In this document: positions 37,701 through 50,422 of the stretch, in pieces
Layout of the letters: every line of letters begins with the position of its first letter
How positions within the stretch are numbered: position 1 is the stretch's first letter
Assembly (NCBI GenBank): GCA_022605955.1
Contig: JAKCOZ010000005.1
Span: 28,160,450-28,224,449 of the forward strand
Length of the DNA stretch: 64,000 nt
DNA from: Rallus limicola
Taxonomy: Eukaryota; Chordata; Aves; Gruiformes; Rallidae
Direction: 5' to 3'
The notes under the pieces: model-generated
Database searches by the model: none
Told to the model about the DNA's origin: nothing
The model's input: the letters and a program-made list of their open reading frames with translations, nothing else
Made by a program: the position numbers and the translations under genes

Positions 37701-40700
37701 ACACCCTTTCTATTGAGTCAGATTGGAGAATTTATTCTACTACAAGTATCATACTCAAACTAAACAATGGTTAAAAATTATCAAAAAGGTTATAGTGGAA
37801 GCAGAACTGGAAGAGCACTTTGTAATTAAGTCTCACATATGACGAATGACCTTATCAGTTGAACAGCTCTTTTTGAATTGGAGATACAGAAAGAGTATCT
37901 AGACTTCTCTGGGCTTATCAACTTTTCTCCTGTAATCCTAAAAGCTCAGATAAAATCATCACCTGACTTCCTTTTATTCCAGTGATTCTGCCTATGGGAG
38001 AAGAAAAAAACATATACTGAAGACATTCTTCTGATCAAAAGAAAACAGGAAGTACTCTGAGAACTGGAGAAATTATTTTCTGTGAAAGGAGTTTTCCTTT
38101 TCAGTGTAGAGCAGTCAGATATTCAAAACATTGAAAGTTTTAATAACTTTAAACATTTTGGATGTATATATTTCTGCGTAGAACTGTGTAGAAGTTGAGA
38201 TACTTTTCCAGATCACATGGACAATTTAAGTTTTCAAAGCAATACATGTTCTGTCTGCATTCTGAATTTATCATATGGACTAAAAACCCCATAGCAAGCT
38301 GTTTATAGAGATCCAGAGCTTAAGAAAGTCAAAGGTTTCCAGAAGTTTGAGATAGGATATAATAATAAATAAAGCAGAAAGTAAATTGCTGATAATGATA
38401 CTTACTGAGAAAATAAGAAACTCCAGATCATGAAAATCAGACTCCAGTTGTGATTTAGTGAAAGATCAGAGGCAAGGAACACCTCAGCAGCTGATAGATT
38501 GGAGACCTCAGTTTAGACAAACTAATACAAATGGCAAGGAGAGAAGATAGAAAATGGATGTTTCTACATGTGAGCCACATTAACAGATTGCATAAAATCA
38601 CATAGTCAAAATCTGCTTAATCTAAATAGGCAAAACATGAAGAAACCGAATGCTGATGAAATACAGGAGTCTGTAGAGAGAAATGTTTTCTCTCTTTTCA
38701 TAGTATTTTAGAGGAAAAAAAGATTTCCAATATATTTTTTGTGTTATTTATGATTTAATATTTCTGGTTTAATGTTTAACACTGAGAAATAATAAGAGGC
38801 TGAACTAAATACCATAAATAAATCAGAAAGCAAAGGGACAAGGAAACCATAAAATCCAGGGTCGGCATAATGGGTAGTTCAAGGCCAAAAGGAGGATGGT
38901 ATAAGCTTCCTAAAATCCCTAAATTACAGGATAAACATTTTTTTTTTCCTTTAAAAAATGCTGATTCACAAAAGAAAGAGTATATTAAATATCCTTTATA
39001 GCTAAAAATTCTCTTATGTGCTATTTGACAATTTCAACTAACTTTTGCAACCTCTTTATAAACCATCCTGACTGAAACAGATGGATGTGTAATTCAAATA
39101 ATGAGCTGGATCCTCTCCCTGTAGCAGCCAATTCTACAGGGTTTTTTTTCTAGTATACTATTCAAGAGACTAAGATCTTTATATATAGATCACCTGAAAT
39201 GACCTTGCTTATACAGTTTCAGAGCCAAAATGGAACAGTGGGATATGTATCTTGATGCAGTTTTAAACCCATAAACTGATATTTCAAAAACTATTGTATC
39301 TGACATTTGCAATTAAATTTTTCCCAGTACTTATCAGTCTGATCTTTTAATGTGATACTTTCTCTTTCCAGAGATATTTGATATCTGAACATGAATGCCA
39401 TGCAAAGAATGTTAGTAACATTGTATTTTGCTGAGAAACTAATGACAGTGGGGGAATGGAAGCTCATTTCATTAACAATTAATGACAATCTCTAAATGGT
39501 GAGAACTCATGGCAAATATTTAATTTATATGTAGCACTGAATATGAAATCATCTAAAGACCTGTCAAGTGGAGTGTGTACAGTGTTCATCAAAGGTATTA
39601 CATAGTATTACATAGGAACTTCTCTTCCTCTCTGCTTGTCAACACGCACTCTGAAATATATTTGGGACAGGACCAGGTAATAGTGTAAGAACCTTGTAAA
39701 AGCTTTTGACTGAGTGCCAGGTCCACTGTAAGGTATCAATGACAAAACTCTAGTGAACTGTATCATAGGATTTAAATACCTCATTAACAAGTGAAGCAAA
39801 CTTGCTAAGATTGGATAGGGGCCTCAGTGCTGTTCATAAGCATTAGACTCACCAGGAATCATCAAGAAGAAAGATATGCTGATTGCCTTTGGCTTGCAAA
39901 GCTCTGTCAAGGGTGCAATTTATGTAGCTTGTGGGGTAAAACCTAGAAAGCCTCATAAGGCTGTGTGGTGGGTTGGATCTACTCCAGCTTGCCTGCTGCT
40001 CAATGAAAACTTCTTCCCTGTTGCAGAGCATCTCAAAAAGTGAGGAGCAGCACAGTCATTTCTGTTCTGGTTTAGATGACCTTTTGCTATGCAAATATAA
40101 ACATGAAGTGTGTGTGGCTACAGTCAAAATGGTGTGGAATTGAAGACCGAGAGAGAGCTGGAACCTGGATTTACAGTTGAAGGCACTTTTGCAAAGAGAT
40201 GGGGTATAATATGCTAGAATTCATAATCTGATGAGTTTACACATATTGTTCTCTTCCTAGAGAGATGTGGAAACTCTCTAGAATTTTTGTGTTACATGAT
40301 ACCCATGAAATTACTTCTTTGTATAACTTAAGATTTTGAAAGTTTACTGTGTATGAAAATGTTTAAACGTGTTGACTAAACAAAGATACTGTTATGCTTT
40401 GACTTATACAAATGCAATGAACAATTGTATTAGTGCACTCTGAAAATACTGCAATTTTTTGTATGCATATGTGTTGAAAATATTTAGGAAAAATGGAAAG
40501 AAAAGCATTTCAAATAACACTGAAAATATTTTTAGACCTTTTTTTGTTGCAATGAGAGTCATTACTTTGATTACTGTCTTATTGGAAGACCATTAGTTTA
40601 CTGTTTTGTTCTCTTAATAGTTTTCTATCAGGGCAATTAGCACTTCTAGAGTACTTCAAATGTTTCAATCCATTTTAAGTTGTGTTTGTGAGACCTGGGA

Positions 40701-42809
40701 TATCTCAGACAGGGCATCAAAAAAATTGTAAAACAGCCACTACTTAGCAGAAGGAAAAAGTTATGTATTAGGTGTGTAAAATGGAGTCTGAGTGATTTTT
40801 TATTATAGAAGGCCGTTTATACAGAAATCACATGCCTAGAATAACTTTAACATTGTTCAGCGGCCATGAGACTGAAGCTTATTAAAAGAGAAGTTACAAC
40901 AATTCAAAATTTTTACCAACATCTTTCTTAAAAAAAAAAAATGTTGCAGGAGGTATAAAAAGTTCATTTCCTCACAGTTTTGTCACCCAGTTGAACCTGC
41001 TTTCAGCTACATACACAACATCTGTGCTAAGGGTCTGTATTTCTTATATGCTGATGGTGCCACTTTCAGGTTTCTTTTAGTTTGGAAGTGGTGCAGCTGG
41101 TCTCACAGTGAATGATATGTGCCTTGCACTTGTACCTCATAAACAGAACAACATGGATATATGCTGCCTTATGATGCAGTCTCTTGCTTAACAATAGATT
41201 TTTTCTTACCAGCAGGTAAAGCAAGAGTTTCATGTCATAACTGCTCATGCTCATTTCTGCAAAGTGGCATAGCAGGTCTGCTGGGGACTGAGCTATTTAA
41301 AAGTTAGCTAAATCACATTCTTCAAGACACTGAGCTACAGTATATAGATACTCATTCTTGGTATTCTAGTGTGTAAGGCTCCAAGGGTCAACCTGTCATT
41401 GCCAGAAAAATGAGAGGTATAAGAAGAGTAGAAATGTAGAAAATATATGATTTGGGCCTTTGTTCTCATGTTAGCCTATGCTTTTGAAAATTCAATTTAA
41501 AAACCCTTCGGTAATATTTTTTTTCCTCTTGTGTAGACTACTGGGTATTTCAGAAGAAGAAATAATGAGTGTATCCACAATTTTGCCTTGATTTATCTGT
41601 GAAAGGGGTCAATCCATCCCTTGTAGAGCTTAGGATATTGTCATGAAGTAAAAGGAAGTTCTATTACTGAATTCAGTAAGGTCAGTCATAAAACAGAAGT
41701 TATTGCTTTCTGTCTGTTCTTTCTTGTTCCATACTTGTGCTTTTTTTCCTGGAATTTGCTGGAACTGGGGTGAAGTCTTTGGGTTAGATTTGGTGCTTTA
41801 CAATCACCATATCCTTGATTGACCCCTTCTGTTCACAATGCTTAAATTTCTTTTTCAAAGCAACTGACTCTCAAATTCTGCCCTCCATCTGGTTTTGTAG
41901 CTGCAACTGTCTCTTGGGCAACCCTTAAGAAGCTACTGTTTTGTTTTGTTTTGTTTTCATATTCTTCCTCTCCATCATAGCTAAGAATTCCATGCATGCA
42001 GAAGAGTGTACTCCCAACACTTTTTTGACTTCCATGTTATTATGCTCTTCTCACTTTTAAGTTACTACAGTTACATTGTAGATATAAGATGGAGTATTTT
42101 AAATATTTAAGAGTGTGACGTGTTTTGGATATTTTTTTGTAAACACTTTTGCATCTTTAGAAAATTTTTTTCTAAGATTGGAGATTTCTCTATACTGAAA
42201 TAAAATAATTTTGAAAACTAATAAAAAGAATTCTTGGAAGTATGTCATAAGAGCTATTGAAAATGGAAAAACTCCCCCAGTTCAGCCAGCAAGAATTTAA
42301 GAATAGCAAGTGTAATAATAAAGGAAACACTAGCAGAACATAAGTAAAACAGATTTAAAATATTTTTTCTCTAATTGAAATATATTAATAACACATCAAG
42401 GGGCATTAAATAAAAACCAAAGTGTTTATCCATGAAATTGTAGATATTTTTTCCTAAGAAACATTTTTATACCCTAAGGGAAAAACCTTAATTTGATATA
42501 TTTATGAATCAAAGTTGTTTGGGACTTTGAATACACAAATCTGGGTGTAACCTCTGGTTCAGAACATCTTTAAACTGCAGAGTGCTGGAAGCTGAGATGA
42601 GACACAGGAGAAGTGAGATGAGACAGGGGAAAAGCGTACCTTTTATGTTCATGTTCTGTACATCTTGTAAAGGTCATGTATTTAGGTTAACAAAGTTTTA
42701 TTTCAGGCAGTACAACCATATTCATTCTATTAGGAGTTATCCTTTACATACATGTGTTCATATGTATGTATGCATGTAAAAACCTGGTTCCAATAAAATA
42801 TTTTGTGGT
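31735..42809. other. Gene desert, nothing recognised
   Basis: Eleven kilobases of AT-rich sequence. The longest open frame is 134 codons (33606-33202, minus) with no domain signature. No LTR, LINE or RNA gene was recognised; only the (GTTTT)4 repeat at 41938 stands out. Confidence 0.6.
41938..41957 (+). repeat. (GTTTT)4 short tandem repeat
   Basis: Four uninterrupted GTTTT units in the AT-rich desert. Confidence 0.9.
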
Positions 42810-43750
42810 GCAAAACAATAATCAGCAATGATATCCCACAATTTATGCTCTCCCCATTTCTGCCATGGTCCGTGTCCAAAACCGTCTCCTATGCTACGGT
42901 AATAAGTATGTGATACATGGTAAGACTTGCACTTAGTATCTCCAGCTTGTTGGCACTAAAGTCATCTTCATGTCACACTAATTTGAAATCTTTTAGACTA
43001 CTCTTCATGCTTTCCTGCTGTTTCAGTTTCTCCTCCTCAAGTTCTATGCCTTCTCATTCTTCAAAGGCATATATTTTCCTGGCTTCAGTCAGTCTTTCAT
43101 CAGTAGGTATGTGGATTACATCTCTTTCAACACTTAATTCCACAACTGTCTTCAGTCCATATGGTGATCTGCTCCTAGAATTACGTTTGAGCCTAACTGT
43201 TCATTTACTTAGATCTGTCAAATCACTGCCTGCTGTCTTTGATCAAATTTTGAAGGAAATTTCTGCTATAATTAAATGGAGCTGATACAAGGTACATATC
43301 TCAACCTGACACAGTGTAAACCACTTTTCAGAGGCAGTGCGCAACCATGGCTTATACTGGGCCACGACTAGGACTTAAAATGGAACTCTCCAGAACATGA
43401 CACAAATTTGATGACAGAAGTGAAGTTCATTATGGCTACAAGGGTGATGAATATCAAGCTGCATCAGAGAAGCAACACATGCCATTTCCTTAAGAAAAGG
43501 CATGGATTGTGCTTGACTCTACCATCATTCCATCCATCTTATGCATGTCCTCTGCTCTTCTTGTTGAAAAATCAGGAGCTGAATTACTCTCACTTCTTGG
43601 TGGATGGTAAGAAGCCTTCATTTCTACCTGTGACTTCTATTTTCTGTATTGCTCCATTTTATTTTATCCTGTGCCACCATATTCAGACAAAAGATTGCCA
43701 TATCTTTAAGATCCATACTGAGGTTCTGGTACTTTCTGGCTCTGCTTATA
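42810..43750 (-). pseudogene. Decayed coding relic, SR/charged-type protein, unidentified
   Basis: I do not recognise the parent gene. Reading the minus strand, coding-like stretches persist with scattered stops. About 43740-43490 includes SYHPPRSESNSAPDFSTRRA and EDMHKMDGMM. Then 43200-42930 reads RNSRSRSPYGLKTVVELSV, ERDVIHIPTDERLTEARKIY, a TGA, then EGIELEEEKLKQQ and SLKDFKLV before another TGA. A frame-shifted continuation (about 42880-42810) reads GDGFGHGPWQKWGEHKLWD. The SRSRSP motif and dense charged segments suggest an RNA-processing type nuclear protein. The middle (43250-43480) is poor in coding signal. A processed copy or the relic of a lost gene are both possible; no poly-A tail or flanking duplication is evident. 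Not functional as read. Confidence 0.5.
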
Positions 43751-46700
43751 TGAATAAATGAAATTTCTTAGACCAGTATGCATCTCTGTACTCTTAAAAA
43801 CAGAATAGCTACATGAGAAGTGACTACTAAAAATGGTTCTTGGAAAGTTTAATTCCTGAAGCACTGCAGTTTAACAGTGCTGTAAGCTCTCTATCCAAGA
43901 GAAATTTTGGTTTCCTAAAGACAATAGGCTTATGCAATCAAGCTGGCTGTCTGTTGAGCTTACTATTCTTCACCTAACAACTTTTGAACTCTTAAGAGTG
44001 ATTTCAACTAAGTCTGAAAGATAAGGAAATCTCAAAGAGAATTAAGGTCCTAGAAGTTTCAAGAAAATTAACAGAGGAGAAGAAGTCTCACTGAAGATGA
44101 GCTCAGCTGCCTTACTATCTGTTTAAGAAGAGTTCTGTGGCCAATCAGTGCAAATGTAGCTGCTAACAAGCTACAACTCATGCTGTCTCTTTCCCAGTGG
44201 AGGTTTCAAAGGGGACACAGAAGGAGCTGTAGTTATTATAATGAGGTAAGCAGCAGGTAGAGAGATTGGGATAAAGGTTAAAAATCTACTGGAAATCATG
44301 CTTTAGCAGTTTTGCTGCTCCTGTTGCAAGTTATCTTCCTGCTTTTTAAGTTCTTTCATAATAAATAGGTTATTTATCTGACTTGCTTCTATCACAGTTT
44401 CTCTTACAATTTTAGGTGTCAAGTTTTGAGGTGTCAGTATCTATTTCACTCATCAGAGTTTTCAGGGAGGCATTTTCATTCTGAGTGATAGCTCTAATGT
44501 ATCCACAACTACAAATAGAGGAAATATTCTTATGATACCACAGCATAATAATCAGTATGATCCTGCACTGCATGCAGCTGCTGTCATGATTCTTAGCTGT
44601 AAACAAATGACACTGCTTCTTGAGGACAGAAGATGGTGTCTTAAGTTATTTTTCTTTATTGCTTTAAAGTGAATCTTTAAGAAACTTTGGGCGGTTTTTC
44701 AGTGTAAAGTGGACATGCTACACATCTTGCAATAAATGAATGAAAATACAAATAACTGAAATAAAGAAGGAATTCAATCCAGTTTATAGAAAATCAGAAG
44801 AACTAATGGTTATAAGTTCATTCAGTAGAAAATTTCCTTAAGCTAGAGACAGATAAAATAAAAAAAAAAGTTCAGTGGAGCAAATATTGCAGAATATATA
44901 AATGAATATCTGTAATGTACTAAAAGCAATGATATTAGTAATTAATAGTTGCAATAATGCTTCAGCAAGGAGTCCTTGCCAGGAGTGGGACCTAAGGTTT
45001 TACATCATGTTGAATCATGGGGAATGAAGTCTGTAGCTGCCTCAAACCCTTTCAGTGATTTCAGCTGAAGGTGAAAATCCAACAGAGGCACTGAGGGTTT
45101 TCTAGGTAGAAAAAATCCCCAGCAAAACACAATGTTGACTGAATAATGTACAAGGAGATGCCAGACAAGTGCCCAAGTGCTTGTTCATTCTGCAGCACTG
45201 CCTCCTGCAGCCACCACCCCTGGCAGCTGTGAAGCTGCAGAACTGGGCTGCCTTATCTGGTTTGATATTTTAAGTCATCTGTGTACTAATTTTATGATGG
45301 AGGATAAAGATAATTGCAGAGGGCAACAGTGATTTTTGAGAGGATGCAGGGCTGCTTATTTACGGTTTCTTCACTACATGCAGAAGAAATCATACAGTCA
45401 TCCCCTTTGGCTTAGAGCAAGGGAAAATGACTGTCAAATGCACAAATATTTCCAAGTATTGTATGCCTTTAGCTATAGAAAGGGCTATTTCAGTCCTAAC
45501 ATACATTTTTTTAAAAAAATCATTTTAGATGCTTTCAGAGAGGCCAAGGAACTTACAGCTTTTTCAGGATTAGGTCAAAGACTTTGGTATCTGGTGAGAA
45601 AGCAAAGTACAGCTTTGACTCATGATAGTTATACAGAGCGTGTGTTTGATCTGAGTACATTTCTGTAGCTAACATATCACTACAGAAAAAAGCTAGGTTA
45701 AGCCAAGAAATTTACACTTGTTAGATATAATGTTCTGCATTGGTTGTAAATAGCAACCTTATTTTCAGAAATTCAGAACCATAAAATCCGAGGCAATTTT
45801 AGCTGTCAGAATGGCTGCTAGGAGTGGGAGCACATCATGGTCACTGCTGTTCATTGTCCAGCTAGATCTTGGAGAAGAAGTGAAAACTTGAATGTGTAGT
45901 CATGTACTAATGAGCAAAGGGTCAGCTTAGTCAATGTTTAATAAATGGCTGAAAAGCAAATTGTTTTTATAGAGAGGATTTAAACACATATAACAGTTTC
46001 TGTGATGATTAGTTAATATGCCTCTCTCCATCTGCTCCAAAGGCATGGTTGGCATGGCATTTTCTGTGCCACACAAACCCACAGGAGCAGCTGAAAGCTG
46101 CAAGCCTTGGCTCTGCTGAGAAACCCACTGGAATCCATGCAGAGTTGTGGAATGTCTTTTCTTATTTATTTTTTTTTTAAGCTACCCCAGGCAGCTTGGA
46201 CTGGTGTATTGATAGCAGGTGGAAAAATAATTTCTCTTTTCTCATCTCATGAGCATGAGAACCTTGTTTGAAAAGGGGGAAAAAATAGCCTCACACTTTT
46301 ATTTTTAAAAGATTGCATTTAAAAACCTTTGACAAAGGTAACAAGGGCAACAAGAAGAACAAGGCTCCTAGATTTGTGTCAAAATATAGCAAGCAGTAGC
46401 CAAAACTGTTGGGCCACTAGGATTTCTATCTGTTCAGCAATGGCAATCTTTTTACCCACATAATGAAATTTTGTGTATTTTTAACAACTTTGCAGCTGCT
46501 GTCGTCATGAATATCCCTTAGCTGCTCTTGAGAGTCAGATTTGCTGATAATCGTATTCCAAGAGGAGGGGCAGTGTTAGACTCACAAGGAGCCTAAGGAG
46601 AAAGAAAGGCATTGGCCTCTCCCTGCTTTCACCCACACACTGAATGATTTGGATTTCTTCGTAACTTAACCCAGTGGGACGCAACCATGTGCTGGGCTTG

Positions 46701-49700
46701 GGGCTCAGACAGGCTGCTTTTTTTTTTTCCTAACACCTGCTCTGCCCAAGGAGATGCTTCTCCTTGCATTATCAGTAGGCAATATGATTAGAATGGCATG
46801 ACAGCTGAATTTATTTACTGGGAGTTTATGACCCAGGTTTGGATTTGAAACACAAAATCTCAGCCCAAACTGTTGAGGATCTCTGACTCAGATTTTATGG
46901 ACTAGCTTAGCTTTGTTGAAGGGCTTATTAAAGTGTGAAGCCTTTTGTGCTGAGGTCTGAGTTTGTCAGCCCACACCTTTGGAAGAAATGAGTGAACAAA
47001 AGGAATGTGAGGTGTATCTTTCTTAAAGCCTTACAGAATACTGTAGGTAATCCTTCATGTGTGTGTAGCTATTAATGAGATGAGAATCTTCTGTACATAG
47101 AAGGATAGAGCAATTTTTGGCTCAAGGGTGCAGCAGGTAAGCCAACAACAAAATAACCTGAGTTATATCAGATTTCAAGTTGTGAAGTCATGCAATAGAG
47201 TCCTTAAAATAAAATTAACAGATAATAATTAAGGGAGTTCTATCAAATCTATCCACTGCCTTATGTAAAAAGCATACATGATAGCAATGCAACTATTAAT
47301 CACGGCATTCTCTTCAAGCAGGACATTTTCTATTCTTGTTGATGAATTAAGATATTGTCTCTGTTCTAAAACCGGATCACTGTGTCAGCTTTGCCTTTGT
47401 CATTGTGTGGCTCAGCTGTAGCTCTCATGTGTTCAAGCATTTCTCTGTAGGACACAGTTGGAGTCCCGGATCACATTGACAGAAACATATGCGGAACCGT
47501 CAGCCATTAAATCTCTCAGTCAGAATTTTCTGGCAGCCGCAGATGAAAGTTGTAGCAAGCTCTCTGCATTCTTCATGGAAACAGACTTCCAGTTTTGCGT
47601 GGGGCTAAGAGCAGTGAGTGGCACACCACAGACTGCCAGAAAAAGTACTCAGATTTCAAACACTTTTCCAGACTAACCCAGTTTTATCAGTAACATTTAT
47701 TTGTATTTAGGGATGTAAATGCTCCACAGGAAACTCTCCTGTGTGCAAGATACTCATTCATATGGTAGTTAAAGCTTCCTTAATGCTTTATGCTTACACT
47801 TGCATTTATCTATGGTATTTCTGAGAGTCCTAAGGACTACAGTTCTCTTGCTGACACTGAAAAATCATAAAGTATCACTATGACATAGTGGTTTATCTTT
47901 ACAAAAGGACTTTACATGCTTGCCTCACACTTAAATGGTTGAAATATATTTATGGTTGGATCCTGGCCTTATTTTGTTTTGTAGGGTGCTTTTTGCCATT
48001 GAAGGCAACAGAATGATATTTGATGACTTGATCAGGTTATGTTTATGTTACATAGTGTAGCTCTGTCAGCTAACTGAATGCTAGCTGGGTATGAACTCTG
48101 CTTCTTTTTGGGGTAAAGCATAATATCTCTGAACAGTTCTGCATTAAGCGTTGTAGAAATACAGATTTACAGAAATAGAGGTGTTTGGTCAGATTAGGAT
48201 AGCAATACAAGACAAGTACAGAATGTTACTTAGTTGAAAACTCAAGGACAGTCTATGAATCAGAAAGGCAGAATATCCCTCAGAATTGTCCAGCAAGAGG
48301 GCTGGTTTGGTTTGTGTTGCTGTTAAGGTTTTGTGAGATGCCACAAAAGGAGGTCACTTTGTGTATACCTGTTTTCTTGCTCTTATCTGTGCTGCAAATG
48401 TAAAAAGCCAAGCAGGGATGTTTTTGAGGTCTTAACAGCTGAACGGGACAAATTTCACTATGGCATTTCACACTAAGAAAATTCTGGCATTGTCTTTAAT
48501 GAAGCAAGAAGAGGCTGGGAATTGGATGCTCTGATTAATGAATGTGATATCAAAGTAACATCTTGTAGTGGAAGGGCTTGTTTGTCTGTAAATCAGAAAG
48601 GACAATTTCTCTCTTGCTCAACGCTCACCACTTGGCAGCCTGGTGACAATATCAGTGACAATGCAGAGCAGAAGTGTGTTTTTCTTGTTCTATGGAATAT
48701 TTAAATGGCTTCCATTTGTGATGGGTGACAATGCTCAGAACTTAATTCACTTAAATAAACCTTTATGAAGTGAGGCAACTGTTTTGAGGAAAGAGGGGGA
48801 GTGGGGGGTCGAGGGAAGAGCTGTTCATGGTGTGACAGGTGGCCCTTGTATTCAGGCTTTCCCCCTCTCTTTTTTAGGGTGTCTTTAAAGACTTTTACAC
48901 AGTTTCCAAACCAGCTATTAAAAGAGGAAGAACTTTTAACAGAGTGCCATGTCAGTCATATCAAAACAAAGAGAAGCAAAGGACGGCTCCAAGCCAACCA
49001 CTTGCCACTGCAGTTGGCCCAGCAACTGGATGAAGATAAAATCAGGGCTGGAGCTTAACATTCTGTACACACATTCGACCTTGTTTTCGTTCTAAATTTG
49101 CTTCTTCCAATGCAGACTTACATTAAAATGTGATAATCTGGACCTAGCTTTAATATATTTTACGTATTTACACTGTAAGTGTATTTAGACATATTTATTC
49201 TGCTTTGCAGTCAGTGTAGAGTCAAACAACAAATATTACTTTTTTCCATGGCTAGAGTTATATGTGGATATTTCACCCATTTCATTTATAAATATTTTGA
49301 TAGGTGTATATAATTGTACGTGCATTGACTCTGAAACTTTTCAAAAGTTCCCAGTATGCTGAAAGTGCTGAAACTTGATGGAATTCAGTGTAGTAAATTT
49401 TCCTTTGTCTCAGTTCAGACCACACACTCTTTTTTCTCTCATGGAAGTAAAATTAAGTATATGATTTCAACAGGGGAAGGGTGTATGCCTATGGCTCTGA
49501 TCCAGAAAGGTCCATAGTTAAATCTATCCCTTTTCATCATAGTCTGTCTTTAAATACAGCTGATGCCAGTGTTACTTTATCTGGGCAGGTGTCTTGTCCA
49601 CTGGTTCTAGCTGAGCAAGAAAATGAATAATAGGCCATCAGACTGTGATAACTTGTGATGTGTGATGCTCCTGAGGTCTGATAGCTCTGTACACAATATC

Positions 49701-49831
49701 AGCGTTACAGCCTCTGTCTTTAGAATCTAAATGTTCCATGAATTTACTAAAACACAGCCCCAACAGTAAAGAAAGCTACTGTATTTCCATCCCGTTTTTG
49801 AAATCCTAGGCCTGAGAGTTAAGTTTCAGCT
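43751..49831. other. Gene desert with two weak candidate patches
   Basis: No gene is recognised. A CpG-retaining patch lies at 47455-47650, and an acceptor-like, doubly open stretch at 48866-49058. Both are discussed as observations. The 110-codon frame at 45336-45668 has no domain. Confidence 0.55.
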
Positions 49832-50417
49832 TGTCCTGGTTTCAGTCAGGATAGAGTTAATTTCATTTGTAGCAGCAGATGGAATGCGGTGTTTGGGAGT
49901 TAAAATGAAAGCAGTGCTGATAACACCCTGATGTTTCTAGTTGCAGTCAGACAGTCAAAGCCAGGACAGGTGACCCAGATGGGCCAAAGAGAGTATTCCA
50001 TGCCAATTATGTCCTGCCCAGGATAAAGGGGGGCTGATGGGAGGAGGAAGGGGGGCGGTTCCGGGACGCGAGCGGCCGGGATGCGAGGGTCTTGGGGGAC
50101 GGTCAGGTTCCCAGACAGCTCTGGGTGGTGTGGCCTGAGTTGTGTGGTTTGGTGAGAAACTGCATTGTGTATCAATAGTTTCATATTCTTTTGCTCTTAA
50201 GTCCTGTTAGCATTGTTATATTTTATTTTTCTGTTATCTTAGTAAACTATCCTTATCCCAACCCACGGGCCTCTTAGTTTCTTGGTTTTGGAGTTATTTG
50301 CCCCTTCCTTTTCCCTTCCCTTGTTTTCCCCCCCTTTTCCCTTTTCTCCTGCTCTTTTACTTTAAGGAGCAGGCAGCTGTGTGGATCTCGGCCCACAGCC
50401 GGGGTGAAACCATGACA
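49832..50417 (+). mobile_element. Solo LTR, ERVL-like (second family)
   Basis: This 586-bp element starts TGTCCTGGTTTCA and ends TGAAACCATGACA. The ends are inverted repeats that match at 12 of 13 positions. Perfect 5-bp target-site duplications CAGCT flank it (49827-49831 and 50418-50422). A TATA-like GATAAAGG lies at 50022-50029 ahead of a GC-rich segment, in the usual U3/R arrangement. A pyrimidine-rich stretch (50300-50360) lies near the 3' end. Its first 200 bp resemble the LTR at 4270-4842. No gag, pol or env remains beside it. Confidence 0.92.
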
Positions 50418-50422
50418 CAGCT

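Noticed and set aside
45336..45668. 110-codon plus-strand frame
   Set aside because: No recognisable family and AT-rich desert composition, with no supporting gene structure.
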